A stretch of DNA of 64,000 bases. Source: Daphnia carinata. Its lineage: Eukaryota > Arthropoda > Branchiopoda > Diplostraca > Daphniidae. Made by a program: the position numbers and the translations under genes. Positions 11,518 to 26,599 of the stretch are shown here, piece after piece. The notes beneath the pieces are model-generated. The model made no database searches. It was not told the DNA's origin and worked only from the letters and a program-made list of their open reading frames with translations. How positions within the stretch are numbered: position 1 is the first letter of the stretch; each line of letters opens with the position of its first letter. The DNA lies in contig NC_081331.1 in NCBI RefSeq assembly GCF_022539665.2, positions 9,703,534 to 9,767,533 of the forward strand. The letters are read 5' to 3'.

Positions 11518-12973
11518 TTATTTTTCTTTTCGCAGAGCAGGGATTAACCATAGCCCGGTTTTTGAGAGCCTTGGGGTCCAGACCTGTGGCCAAGTGGACC
11601 TACTTGAGGACCAACAGGTCCCACAGGTCCTGGGCCACCAGGGTATCCAGGAGTTGCCTTGGGGTTTACCTTGAGGTCCAGGTCCTGGGCCACCAGGGCC
11701 TGGTTTACCTTGAGGTCCAACGGGGCCTGGACCGCCAGGGTATCCAGGAGTTCCTGCTGGGCCAGCATATCCATCTTTGCCTGGTTTTCCAGGAAGACCG
11801 GGGGCACCTAAACATTTGGAATATTATAAAAATGCCATTAGCTACTGAAATGAAAGGAGCTCAGGTATTGTTTTAAAAATATACCAGTGTATCCAGGAGC
11901 GCCGGGGAGCCCATCCTTGCCTGGATAACCAGGTCCGCCGGGAAGACCATCTTTTCCTGGGGCGCCATTGTAGCCATTAGGGCCAACAGGCCCTTGGGGT
12001 CCGGGGGAGCCAGGGATCTTGCTAGGTGCACCAGGATATCCATCCTTGCCAGGAGCTCCAGCGTAACCAGGTGTTCCAGCGTCACCTTTAGGTCCGGGTC
12101 CACCAGGATATCCATTTGTACCAGGTTTGCCGGGAGGTCCTTGGAGTCCAGCAGGGCCAACGGGACCAACAGGGCCAGGGCCGCCAGGATAGCCAGGAGC
12201 ACCATCCTTACCAGGGTAGCCAGGTGTGCCAGGAGGACCAGGAATCTTGGATGGGATGGTGTATCCTGGTGGGCCGGCTTCACCTTTAAGGCCTGCAGGT
12301 CCTGGAGCTCCACTGTATCCGTCTTTGCCAGAGAGTCCGGGACCACCAGGAAGGCCAGGTGCACCATTGTAGCCAGGTGTACCCTTTTCTCCGTTATAAC
12401 CTGGTTTACCAGGAGCTCCAGGAGCACCATTGTAACCTGGAGTTCCTTTTTCACCAGGATAACCTGGAGTTCCCGGTTTTCCAGGTGGACCTTGCGGACC
12501 AGGTCCACCAGGATAACCGGGAGTACCTGGAAGACCTGCATCTCCCTTATACCCAGCAGGCCCTGGAGGTCCTGGAGGACCTGGTGGGCCAGGAATGACT
12601 TGAGGTTGTGCGTAAGAACTAGCCCCGTAGCCACCACCGGAAGAAGATCCGGAAGATCCAGGTTGACCTGGTGGTCCTGGTGGACCCGGAGGTCCCTTCA
12701 ACCAAGGGAGATATTCATAGAAATTTTCCCATTGCTTCTGAATGTCGTAAGTTGCTTCTGATCCGTAAGGGTTAAGTGAAGACCACTGATCTTTCGTTAT
12801 GGAAACAGTTTCTCCAGATGCTGGTGGTTGTCCGTATTGGGGTGCAGCCAATACGCTTGCCAACAAGAGTGAAAGGAATACCTGTTAGGCATTAAATGAA
12901 AACCAACACCTTAGTACACAGTGGTTCATTCAGAAAACGGTCAGCAAATCGGAATACTTACCAATGCCCTCAT
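11518..12973 (-). CDS. Collagen-like protein col-B, with frameshifted C-terminus
   Basis: Coding exons are 12973-12962 (M-R-A-L), 12881-11885 and a terminal exon from 11807. Exons 1 and 2 are intact and nearly identical to col-C and col-D: signal peptide, N-terminal module ([10 protein letters not shown] ... [14 protein letters not shown]), a Ser/Gly linker and Gly-X-Y repeats with [11 protein letters not shown] and [10 protein letters not shown] interruptions. In the terminal exon the Gly-X-Y frame is lost at about 11651-11670, where four extra bases follow GGTAAACCC. As read, the frame continues into about 50 residues containing Cys and Trp and stops at 11518-11520. The +1 frame instead resumes Gly-X-Y and ends QKPGYG at 11544. 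The product is therefore truncated or altered, or the locus is a pseudogene or mis-assembled. A broken second terminal exon follows downstream. Confidence 0.65.
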
Positions 12974-13374
12974 AGCTAATTTGTGGTTATGTACGTCGTG
13001 ATATTGATTGAAACGTGAGTACTGCGTCCTGTGGAACGAAATAATCATTTTGGTTTAAAGGGTGCGGTACAGTTAATGTGGGCTTACGAGAGCTATATGG
13101 AGTTTTACGAAACAGGCATCCAACAGAATAATGTGTTCACTGTTTTGTTCATATTTATAGCGTTTAAATTAATTCGATAAAGGATGTCTATATAAAACCA
13201 TCAAACGGAATGAATTTAGCGGTGGACTACATTCAAAAATAGTTGATTTTTGGCTTCTATTTGGAACTTTGAATGTTGTTGATGTAGGAAATGGGAAACG
13301 AATTTCTTTTTGATGTTCAAGAACATTTTCCTTCATCGGTGTGTTACTAACTGATATATCCGATCAATTCTTAC

Positions 13375-13453
13375 CTCTTTCTGGAATTGCTCTTTCCTGC
13401 AGAGGCTTCAGCTCCACACTGAATTTTGAACATGAAAGCGTGTTCTTTAAATA
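13375..13453 (-). promoter_or_regulatory. col-B core promoter and non-coding exon 1
   Basis: TATTTAAAG (13445-13453) and TCAGTG initiator (13417-13422) on the minus strand, about 29 bp apart; the untranslated exon ends at a GTAAGA donor at 13374. Intact despite the damaged 3' end of the gene. Confidence 0.75.
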
Positions 13454-14663
13454 GAGCGCAGAAGAGTAACTCATGTAGTTGAAAAAGGAGATCGTAGGTG
13501 GCTTTTCTAAATGGCGCAAAAGTGGTCTCTGCTATAACGCGTCGGATTGGCTGGTATTTCATTGGGCCAGCCGGACGAACGGAGGGTCTTCACGCTGGAA
13601 TATTCACGTAAAAGGGAAACCTCTCTTTGCCTTTGGGGAGGAAAAGAGAAAGACATTTCATGGCTGGTTTTCCTTTTTACCTTCATTCAAATAGAAACAT
13701 TATAAAATTCAATAGATTTTTACTTTTATTGCTACCAATTTAAACTCATGTAGAAAACGAAGGCACTATTTTTATTGCATTCCAACCGGGTCAAGTGCAA
13801 ATCGACATAAACTGATGGTGATTAAAGGTTTAAAGAAATATGTTTGTTATTCAATTCTTTGGTGAAACCTTTGACATTATAGATACAATAATTCAGGCCA
13901 CGTATTCATACATTTCCGGAAACAATAAATTCTTAAGATATTGTGGCTGACGTAAACGACACTCAAACTGAATACTATCAGGTCGTTGCCTCTTATTTCC
14001 AAAGATCATATAAGCCGATATGAGGTACACCAAAGAGCTATAGTTCAAGTCAACTTCTTACGTTGTTATTTGCTGTGCTTAACAATATTAGCCATTTTGT
14101 TGATTTAAATGCATCAACTTCCGACCGAAAACCTTCCTGTCGTGGAAACTAAACGCCGGACAATAAAATTTGCAAGGCATTATGGGAAGAGAATCATTCG
14201 GCACGCACATAGCGACACATGCCAAAATATGTTGTCTTGTTGAAAATGGTAAAGTAGGCTTGCAGGTCAACCCACCTCTTTGGATTTGCGGATATGTTCT
14301 ATAATTTTGATAAGAGTTGTCTACAGCACTTTTTCTTGCGCCGCTTTTAGTTCCAAATTCCGTTAAATGGTGTCAAATACACAAGTTTTTGCTTAAGAGT
14401 CATGAAGTTGGTACCGGTTTCATAACTGTAAGCTCTAAATTTTCATATTAGTCTAAGAATGAAACATGGTCATGGCACATGAGCCAACAGAATTGATGTT
14501 GTTTTGCGTGTCCCTCATAATCCGTCATAACATTGTCCCTTTATCAGAGCCCATTTTAAGCCCTTTATTTTTTATTTCGTTAGCCAAGTTAGCTGCTTTT
14601 TTATTTTGAAGTTATATTTCTTTCATAATATAGCAAAACAACTAATTTCATTTTACGGTATGG

Positions 14664-14669
14664 TTTATT
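14664..14669 (-). terminator. poly(A) signal of col-C
   Basis: AATAAA on the minus strand about 145 bp after the col-C stop, conserved in position among the tandem copies. Confidence 0.6.
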
Positions 14670-14811
14670 TACAAATCGAGAAAACGTGACACCAGCATGT
14701 TATATGATATAAAAATCAGTGCGGACTTCCTTAATGGATCAGAGTATTCATCCAAGCATAGAACTTTGTTTTTATATTATTTTTCTTTTCGCTCAGAGCG
14801 AGGTAAGATAA

Positions 14812-16396
<1,585 letters not shown>

Positions 16397-16797
16397 AGCT
16401 AATTTGTGGTTATGTACGTCGTGATATTAATTGAAACTTGTGTACTGCGTCCTGTGGAACGAAATAATCATTTTGGTTTTAAAGATGCGGTACAGTTAAT
16501 GTGGGCTTACGAGAGCTATGTGGAGTTTTACGAAACAGGCATCCAACAGAATAATGTGTTCACTGTTTTGTTCATATTGATAGCGTTTAAATTAATTCGA
16601 TAAAGGATGTCTATATAAAACCATCAAACGAAATGAATTTAGCGGTGGACTACATTAAAAAACAGTTGATTTTTGGCTTCTGTTTGGAACTTTGAATGTT
16701 GTTAATGTAGGAAATGGTAAATGAGTTTCTTTTTGAGATTCAAGAACATTTTTCTTTATCAGTCCGTTACCAACTGATATATCCGATTAATTCTTAC

Positions 16798-16876
16798 CTC
16801 TTTCTGGAATTGCTCTTTCCTGAAGAGGCTTCAGCTCCACACTGACTTTAGAACATGAAAGCGTGTTCTTTAAATA
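16798..16876 (-). promoter_or_regulatory. col-C core promoter and non-coding exon 1
   Basis: TATTTAAAG (16868-16876) and TCAGTG (16840-16845) on the minus strand; the untranslated exon ends at 16798 before GTAAGA. Nearly identical to col-B. Confidence 0.75.
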
Positions 16877-18047
16877 GTGCGCAGAAGAGTAACTCATGTA
16901 GTTGAAAAGGAGATCGTAGGCGGCTTTTCTAAATGACGTAAAAGTGGTCTCTGCTGCAACGCGTCGGATTGGCTGGTATTTCATTGGGCCAGCCGGACGA
17001 ACGGAGGGTCTTCACGCTGGAATATTCACGTAAAAGGGAAACCTCTCTTTGCCTTTGGGGAGGAAAAGAGAAAGACATTTCATGGCTGGTTTTCCTTTTT
17101 ACCTTCGTTCGAATAGAAACATTATAAAATTCAATAGATTTTTACTTTTATTGCTACAAATTTAAACTCACGCAGAAAACGAAGGCACTATTTATATTGC
17201 ATTCCTACCGGGTCAAGTGCAAATCGATATAAACTGATGATGATTAAAGGTTTAAAGAAATATAATTGTTATTCAATTCCTTTGAGAAAACTTTGACATT
17301 ACCGACACAATAATTCAGGCCACGCTTTCATACATTTTCGTAAACAATAAATTCTTTAAGAATATTGCGACGTAATTGATTCTCAAACTAAATACTTTCG
17401 ACTATTCCAAAATCGTATAAGCCGAGGGGTATATGAGGCACACCAAAGAGCTATAGTTCAAGTCAACTTCTTACATTGTTATTTGCTGTGCTTAATAATA
17501 TTAGCCATCCTGTTAATTTAAATGTATCAACTTCCTACTGAAAACGTTACTATCGTGGAACTTAAACGCCGTACAATAAAATTCGCAAGGCATTATGGGA
17601 AGAGAATCATTCGGCACGCACGTAGCGACACATGCCAAAATATGTTGACTTGTTGAAAATGGTAAAGTAGGCTTGCAGGTCAACCCACCTCTTTGGATTT
17701 GCGGATATGTTCTATAATTTTGATAAGGGTTGTCTATAGCACTTTTTCTTGCGTCGCTTGCCGTTCCAAATTCCTTTAAATGGTGTCAAATACACAAGTT
17801 TTGCTTAAGAGCCACAATGTTGGTACTGGTTTCATAACTGTTAGCTCCAAATTGGTCCAAGAATAAAACATAGTCATGGCACATGAGCCAAATGATATTG
17901 TTTTGTTTGTAAAACATTGTCCCTTTATCAGAGCCCATTTGAAGCCCTTTATTTTTTATTTCATTAGTCCAATTAGCTGCTTTTTTATTTTTATGTTATA
18001 TTTCTTTCGTAGTATAGCAAAACAAGCTTTTCCTTTTTACGGTATGG

Positions 18048-18053
18048 TTTATT
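18048..18053 (-). terminator. poly(A) signal of col-D
   Basis: AATAAA on the minus strand about 145 bp after the col-D stop, in the same context as in col-C. Confidence 0.6.
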
Positions 18054-18195
18054 TACAAATCGAGAAAACGTGGCACCAACATGTTATATGATATAAAAAT
18101 CAATGCGGACTTCCTTAATGGATCAGAGTATTCATCCAAGCATAGAATTTTGTTTATATATTATTTTTCTTGTCGCTTAGAGCATGGTAAGATAA

Positions 18196-19783
<1,588 letters not shown>

Positions 19784-20193
19784 GCTAGTTGTTTTTAGAG
19801 CACGTCGAAATGTTGAATGAAACGCGGGTACTGTGTCCTTTACACGGAAAAAAAATTTTAAGCGTTTAAAAAGGAAAGTTAATTGCATCCAACCGGCACG
19901 TCCACGAGGCCTTTACAGATTCTCTCGCGACAACTGTTTAACGTAACAAATGTGCTCACCATTCTTTTCACATTTATAGCGTTCAAAACAATTTGTACCG
20001 ATCGTCTTCACGATAATTTCATGAACAATTCTGGAGCGGTAAATGACATTTTTAAAAAACGTTGACTCTTGTCTTCCGTTTTTTCAATTTTCAAATTTGC
20101 TTATGTAAGAAGTGGAAATTCCATTTTTGTTGTTGAAAAACATGTTTTTATTTGCACGAGTCCGATACTAAAGGCCGTGCGATAAATGCTTAC

Positions 20194-20271
20194 CTCTATA
20201 TGGAATTGCTCTTTCCCGAAGGGGCTTCAGCACAACACTGACTTTGGACAGGAAAGCGAGTTCTTTAAATA
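20194..20271 (-). promoter_or_regulatory. col-D core promoter and non-coding exon 1
   Basis: TATTTAAAG (20263-20271) and TCAGTG (20236-20241) on the minus strand; untranslated exon ends at 20194 before GTAAGC. Confidence 0.75.
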
Positions 20272-21224
20272 GTGCGCAGAAGAGTAGCACATGTAGTTGA
20301 AAACAGAGATCGTAGGTGGCTTTTGTCGAAATGACGTAAATGCGGTATCTTGCTACGAAGCGCTGGATTGGCTAGTTTTTTTTTCTTTCGTGTTAGACCA
20401 ACCGGACGGAAAGAGTCTCTCCACGCCGGAATATTCACGTAAAAGGGAAACTTCTCTTTGCCTTGGGGGAGAAAAAGAGAAAGACATTGCTGTTTTTCTT
20501 GTTACCTTCGTCCAACTTGTAACATTATAAGATCGAGTAGATTTCTTCGATGTCAACGACAGCTTAAAATTGGACCATATTTAAACTATATTTGGTGCAA
20601 TAGTTATAAATTTGCGAATTTCCTACCGAAAACGTTTCTTTAAAAAAATACTAGCGGAACTCTTGCACCTCAATCTTCATCCCAATTAGCAAGGAAAATG
20701 ATTTAGAATCGTAGAAACCAAACCTCCTTTTTTTATTTTTAGCGTGTCTTGGAAATAGATTTTCTGTTAGGGCTTGTTTTACGGAGCAAATTTATTATTT
20801 CAAGTTGTTTCAATTTAACCTAGAAATCGCGAGAGCGTTACCAAGAAACGTATAGTGGGTCCTGCTTGTCATCTCTACGGAACATGGAATTTTATCGCTG
20901 GAGAGTAGCTGGAGTGCGCTAAACATTATGGGAAGAAAGTCAGTTGGCACCAGCAGCGACACATGTTGAAAATTTTGCTGACCACTTTCAAATGTCAAAA
21001 TGGACTTGCAGGCCAAAGCCATCGTCGACACAAATAGCATAAAGCTTTGGTTTCTATTTAATCGTTCCGACGTATCTGTGAATCTATCCTTGTTTAGATG
21101 ACAATGAACTGGACTATAAATGTCACATGACTTAGACTTAGCCTCGTGCGTGTAAAGCGATTGCACCAAAAGCAATTTGAATGCGTTTTGTTCAAAAATT
21201 ACACAGTTAAGGCAAAAACTAATT

Positions 21225-21625
21225 TTTTTTTCGGAATCAGCGTTTCATTTTGATTATGAAAAGTGAGTTTCACCAACTTCCCAATCAAAATTTTAAGCCC
21301 GAGATTTCGTTTGAAAAAGTCGGCCTTAAAAAACAAACCCGACAAAATAAGCCCGACAAAATAAGCCCGACTTTTTATTTTTTTTATTTTGTTTTTAGAA
21401 ACCTTGATGTAGCTACAAACTTAGGTGTTTTAGGTATTAAATTGAACGAGAATCATAGAAATAAATTTTATTTTCATGTAGGATTGGTAGTCCTTGAGTT
21501 ATTTGAATTTAAAGTGGTGTTGACCCACCCCCAAAAATACATCAATAAACACCAGCTAAAAAGCTTTGTTTCAACAGGATGCAAATTTGCATTAACTACA
21601 CTAGTATATCTTGTGGGAGGACATA
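21225..21625. repeat. Dispersed repeat, copy 1
   Basis: A stretch starting TTCGGAATCAGCGTTTCATTTTG, containing an internal iteration of AATAAGCCCGAC, and ending near GTTGACCCACCC. Related sequence occurs at about 53395-53645, with the same start (TTCGGAATCAGCGTTTAATTTTG) and similar 3' half, and a fragment in the opposite orientation at about 44455-44500. No terminal repeats or coding capacity seen; possibly a non-autonomous element. Confidence 0.6.
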
Positions 21626-21697
21626 AAAATTCGTTAAAAGGTAATTAATTAATGTGTTTTTAAAAAACAGGACGTAAAATTCGTTTTAATACATGTT

Positions 21698-21703
21698 TTT
21701 ATT
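21698..21703 (-). terminator. poly(A) signal of the cuticle-like gene
   Basis: AATAAA on the minus strand about 50 bp after the stop of the small secreted gene. Confidence 0.55.
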
Positions 21704-21751
21704 ACGATTTGAGTGGCAAACAATTCACATCGGATTTTAAACTCATGCTCC

Positions 21752-22173
21752 CTAATGTTTACTACGCCGGTTAGTAAGAGGAGTAGCACGGGAATTAAGA
21801 AGCAGACCCCTGTGCTCTTTAGGTAGCGTAGCCGATTCTAAAGCGTATGCCGACGTGGGATCGTTGTTTGAAATCATCGGAGCGGCCATAGCATCTGACA
21901 CAGTCATCGGTGACGCAATGTGTTGCAAGATTGGGGCCACGGCAACGTAAGCATGCCCTTCAATGGTTGAGTAGGCGAAATTTCCCCCTAAACGGTCAGA
22001 TCTGATAACAGCACTGTCCCGACTTGGGACTCTGACCGCGTGAGTGAAAGCGCTCAATAACGGAGTACCACTAATGACGGCCACGCAACATGCAAAAATT
22101 ATCACCTGTAAGATAAGCAATTAGATGTTTGATCATTGTTTAAATAGTTTTAGGGTTGACTTACGATTTTCAT
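21752..22173 (-). CDS. Small secreted protein, putative cuticle protein
   Basis: Exons 22173-22165 (M-K-I) and 22105-21752 encode 120 residues with stop TAG. A strong signal peptide (IIFACCVAVISG) precedes a mature protein of about 100 residues. Its centre reads GNFAYSTIEGHAYVAVAPI followed by LQHIASP, resembling the F/Y-S-Y-x-T-x-E-G-x-A-Y-x-x-V-x-P motif of several uncharacterised arthropod cuticle proteins; I do not see an R&R chitin-binding consensus. The C-terminus is basic (TNRRSKH). The small first coding exon and TATA promoter resemble other cuticle genes. The gene lies between collagen genes D and E on the same strand. Cuticle assignment is inference; that it is secreted is clear. 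Confidence 0.75.
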
Positions 22174-22214
22174 GTTGTGCACGACGAATGATGTTGAGAG
22201 AAGAGCTAAATTCG

Positions 22215-22255
22215 GAGTAACGTGGCCGAGCATTCCAGGCGAAGCTTTTATACGA
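22215..22255 (-). promoter_or_regulatory. TATA promoter of the cuticle-like gene
   Basis: A GTATAAAAGC box on the minus strand at about 22247-22256, 75 bp upstream of the ATG, leaves a 5' leader of roughly 45-50 bases. No TCAGT initiator is obvious, unlike the collagen promoters. Confidence 0.6.
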
Positions 22256-24219
22256 ATACATACGTTCGTTCTCGTTCAGTTTCCGGGAACCACCTTCCAT
22301 GAAACAATGGTTCAATTAACGAAGTGCAGAGCTCTGCGTGCTGGAAGACCTTCAGTTCATAGGGCGCGGTCGTTCTCCATGCAGTACGCAGAAAGCACCG
22401 ATCGTCCCCTTTCGTCCCAAATATTGCGGAATGAATTCTGTTTTTTTTTATGCTACACTTTCTTTGTCTTTTTAATAACAATGCTTACGGTCAAGGTTGG
22501 ATCTCATTTTAATGATGGAATCCTAGTCATCCGCTCCCATGTGCTCTTGTATTTTTGTGCCCTAAAGGTGACAATGGCCAGCATTCTTAAACCAAGTGTA
22601 CCATTTTATTTTTTATTGTTATCGTTCTAACGATGAAAATGTGCAGACCTGCCCTTCTTTTAAACACCTTACTGTTTGGCCTTGAAGTTGTGAAAGGAAC
22701 TGAACTGAAATAGCGCCAGGAATGATAAGATGGGCTTGGAAACTTGACTAGCGCACGCAAAAGGGCGTTCTAATCAATCGTCTTAATTAATTTTTAAATT
22801 GCCTAATATTTCAAATGACGTGATTCAACAAAATTAGCTGTGGGTTTCCTTCATTTGGCCAAGAACGTTGGGGTTTGCGGTATGCGCACACCTCTAATCA
22901 AATTTGTTTAAACGAGCGAGACATTGAAGTCTGGTTGATTTTTTTCGCACCTGTAGACGATGCGCCATGTATTACCGCCGGAATTCTGCTGGTCAAGGCA
23001 ATATCTCTCTAGTCGAGTCATCCAAGATAACAACGACGCAAATATCATGTGACACTTTCATTGCTCGGCTGTGTGCTCGTGAGTAGGAAAAAAAGTGAAA
23101 GCTTATGTAATTCTACGTCTCATCCAGCAGCTGTACATCTCGTCTGACGAAGTGAAATCCTTTTTTTTTAATTTTATATGAGCTTGTCTAAACAGCTGTG
23201 GACATCTTGAATTATGTTGTGTGTGCTAGTTCAGATGGGGCTAACGGAATGTCGTCTCGATATTTTGTGATGTCAATTAATATATGTCATCCAATATCAT
23301 CACATATGCTGAAATTTGAAAGCAGTGGTATTGCCACTAAAACCAGTTTATGTTAATTCAAGTAATTAGCAGAACATTAGTTGTTGCTGGACACTAATCA
23401 ACGATGTTTCTTAAGTCACAAAAAATTTAATTTCGTAAACATGTTCTACGTCAATCTTTCCATCAAAACGTCAGCCATAAGAAAGGAGTCCAAATGATGC
23501 CCTAAAACATTTTCTTTAATTCAAGCTGCGTACGTGGCACATGATATCATCATCACCCTATATAATCATACCTTCCTTTTTTTATTTTTTGTCTCGTGTG
23601 TTATCAATATACAGTATATTGTTAGGATTTTTCTCGCATCAGCAGATTTCAAACGGGGGCAGTGTAACGCTGTGGTATTTATCACGTCGCGCGGTTGGCG
23701 GACTTTGGTCGGTCAATCGAACCAGGAAGACAAGGTGATGTTGTTCTTGAAGAAAAAGTAAGGCAAGTTTGCTTTCTATGTTTCCTTTTTATCGTGTGGA
23801 GACGAGTTAACACGGATCTCATCAACCTGTCCTACAAATCGACGATGTTGGTTAAGAATTCATTTCCACAAATGAAGACCGTAGTTCGTGATATGGCCAC
23901 ATCCAACCCCATTGCGTGAATCAAGAGGATTTCTCTTTATTACAGTGAAAGTGAAGCATCAGTTTTAATGGGGAAAAAACACCTGGGCATACTTAGCATG
24001 CTATCGGCATCTCACGGTAGAAGAAAGAGCCAACTTTCTAATTTCTGATTGTGTTGTCCGTGTACTGTAGGCTATATCTTTATTGCCTAGTATTTACGTA
24101 ATCTCACATTTCTGGTGGGAAAAACACTGTGTGAGTCAAGAGGCTTACGCTATTGATTCATTTCAAAGATGAAACGACATTGCGAAAGAAATCAAACACC
24201 ACTCGTATTATTATTATGA
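22256..24219. other. Intergenic, no gene seen
   Basis: Upstream DNA of the cuticle-like gene and downstream DNA of col-E. Small open frames on both strands show no domains or signal peptides with splice support. AGTGAAAG motifs occur at 23094-23101 and 23944-23951. Confidence 0.5.
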
Positions 24220-24225
24220 TTTATT
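24220..24225 (-). terminator. poly(A) signal of col-E
   Basis: AATAAA on the minus strand about 155 bp after the col-E stop. Confidence 0.55.
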
Positions 24226-24377
24226 TACACCTTGTACGAAGTCATGGCGACTAGCCAATATTCAAATACAGGCTGCAATCATGACTTCTTAAAGTGAATT
24301 GGGGAATGAAATATGAGTCAAAGAGGTAATAAAACTTTTGAATAAATTTTTCTCAGCATAATGATAGTGGTGATTTC

Positions 24378-26076
24378 TTAACCGTAGCTAGGTGCGGGGG
24401 GATCGTAAGTGGGCTGAGAAATGGATGGGGTCTGGTAGACCGGAGCGGGCGCTTGGTAAACTGGCGCCGATGGCTGATAAACTGGAGCTGGTGGTTGGTA
24501 AACCTGGGCCGGAGCTTCGTAGCTCTGTCCGGGAGAACCAGCTGGTCCAGCAGGGCCGGCGGGGCCTGGATAGCCAGGGGTGCCTGGTTTTCCTTGGGGT
24601 CCTACGGGGCCAACAGGTCCAAGAGGGCCAACTGGTCCTGGGCCACCAGTGTAACCGGGTGCACCAGGTTTGCCTTGAGGTCCGACTGGACCAATGGGCC
24701 CAACGGGTCCAACTGGGCCTGGGCCGCCAGGGTATCCAGGTGCGCCGGGTTTACCTTGAGGTCCAACTGGGCCTGGGCCGCCGGGGTAGCCAGGAGTACC
24801 GGCTGGGCCGGCGAGACCATCCTTACCTGGTTTGCCTGGGAGACCTGGAGCGCCTGTAAAATATTTTAAAAATCAGTTAATAATTGGAAAGAATTAAAAT
24901 ATATAGCTGCAAATGTACCAGTGTATCCAGGAGCTCCAGGTTTGCCGTCTTTGCCTGGATAACCAGGACCGCCGGGGAGACCATCTTTGCCAGGAGCGCC
25001 ATTGTAGCCAGGGGGGCCAGCTGGTCCGACGGGTCCAGGGGGACCAGGGATCTTGCTAGGTGCACCAGGATATCCGTCCTTGCCAGGGGCTCCAGCGTAG
25101 CCAGGTGTTCCAGCGTCACCTTTAGGTCCGGGGCCACCAGGGTAGCCATTTGTACCTGGTTTGCCAGGGAGTCCTTGAGGTCCAACAGGTCCAACTGGTC
25201 CAACGGGGCCTGGACCGCCAGGGTATCCAGGAGCACCGTCTTTGCCGTTGTAACCTGGTGGGCCAGGAGGTCCGGGGATCTTGGATGGGATAGTGTAGCC
25301 TGGTGGTCCAGCTTCTCCCTTAGGTCCAGCGGGTCCAGGGCCGCCAGGATAACCGTCTTTGCCGGGTAGTCCGGGACCGCCTGGAAGGCCAGGGGCGCCA
25401 TTGTAGCCAGGGGCTCCCTTCTCTCCGTTGTAACCTGGTTTGCCAGGGGCTCCAGGAGCTCCGTTGTAGCCTGGTGTACCCTTCTCTCCTGGGTAGCCTG
25501 GTGCTCCGGGTTTGCCAGCTGGTCCTTGGGGTCCGGGTCCTCCTGGGTAGCCAGGGGTTCCTGGAGTACCAGCATCTCCCTTGTATCCAGCGGGTCCTGG
25601 TGGACCTGGTGGGCCTGGGGGTCCTGGAATGACCTGAGGTTGAGCGTAGCTAGAACCGCCGCCGTAGGCACCACCACCGCCAGACGATCCAGCGGCTCCT
25701 GGGGCTCCAGGTGGGCCTGGTGGTCCAGCGGGACCTCTCAACCACGGAAGGTATTCATAGAAACGTTCCCATTGCTTCTGGATCTCTTCAATCTGAGGGC
25801 GTTCGGCAGCCGGGTAGGAAGAAGCAGATCCGTATGGGTTCAGAGAGGCCCACTGTTCCTTGGTGATGGAAACAGTCTCACCTGCTGCTGGAGGTTGTCC
25901 GTATTGGGGTGCCGCCAAAATGGTGGCCACCAAAAGTGGAACAATAGCCTGTCACGCAAGTGAGAAGAGTTGTGTTAAATTTATGTCGGGACTGGCTCGT
26001 GTGGTTTCTATTTGATTCGCCCTGTTTTCAATTTGCAATATGTAATGAAATGATTGTTACATACCAAAGCCCTCAT
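24378..26076 (-). CDS. Collagen-like secreted protein, col-E
   Basis: Coding exons are 26076-26065 (M-R-A-L), 25948-24919 and 24853-24378, total 505 residues, stop TAA. Signal peptide about 1-17 ([13 protein letters not shown]); N-terminal module about 18-76 with [33 protein letters not shown] and LRG; a Gly/Ser linker; Gly-X-Y repeats with interruptions [11 protein letters not shown] and [10 protein letters not shown]; tail of about 48 residues made of APVYQ-type repeats ending [10 protein letters not shown]. It looks like the less derived relative of B-D: the module keeps the [11 protein letters not shown] segment that B-D have lost, and the tail is intermediate between A and B-D. No NC1 domain. 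Confidence 0.92.
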
Positions 26077-26520
26077 GGCTGTTTGGTTTGGAATTAGCAA
26101 CCTTTTGTGTCGTTGAGTCGATTTGCTCGACAAGATTCTATAATTGAATTTAAAAAGAAAAATAGCAATTCAATCAGCAATGTTTTTTCTTACTAATAGC
26201 GATAGCGTGTGAAAGAAGTAAAACGAAATTTTAGGGCAACCGCTATTGGACAATAAAAAGAAATACAAATGTTATTAAACAACAACGCAGCTGTTATTCG
26301 TTTTGTTTGTTGCATTTGCTACTTGTTTTTATTGTCCAAAACGATTAAAGATGCAAAAAACGGAAGCCGAAATCGATTGCCGATTTTAAAAACGGACTCA
26401 ATGATTTGTTGAAACTGATTCTCTTGTCGTATTCAACGTCAAAGGGAATATTCTGGCTACTCTTTCCGCTTTTTCACCACGAAAAATTCACAATGAAATT
26501 GACATCAAAGTGAATCTTAC

Positions 26521-26599
26521 CTCTTCTTACGCTTGCTGTTTCCTAAACTGTTGTCGGCAAGACACTGACTTGAAATGTGAGAGTAGGGGCTTTAAATAC
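26521..26599 (-). promoter_or_regulatory. col-E core promoter and non-coding exon 1
   Basis: TATTTAAAG (26591-26599) and TCAGTG (26563-26568) on the minus strand, about 28 bp apart. The untranslated exon ends at 26521 before GTAAGA; exon 2 probably starts at about 26136 after TTATAG. Confidence 0.75.

Noticed and set aside
11873-12637. Minus-strand frames rich in Leu/Asp/Lys overlapping collagen exons (also 7985-8857, 15296-16060, 24877-25677, 51167-51745)
   Set aside because: They are +1 or +2 frame readings of the same Gly-X-Y DNA; the collagen frame carries the signal peptide and module and splices correctly.
11994-12761. Long plus-strand frame rich in Arg/Ser/Thr/Trp (also 15417-16184, 18658-19569, 50952-51827, 7340-8188)
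   Set aside because: Antisense shadow of collagen exons. The repeated GGN CCN codons leave both strands nearly free of stops; no signal peptide, splice pattern or domain supports these.
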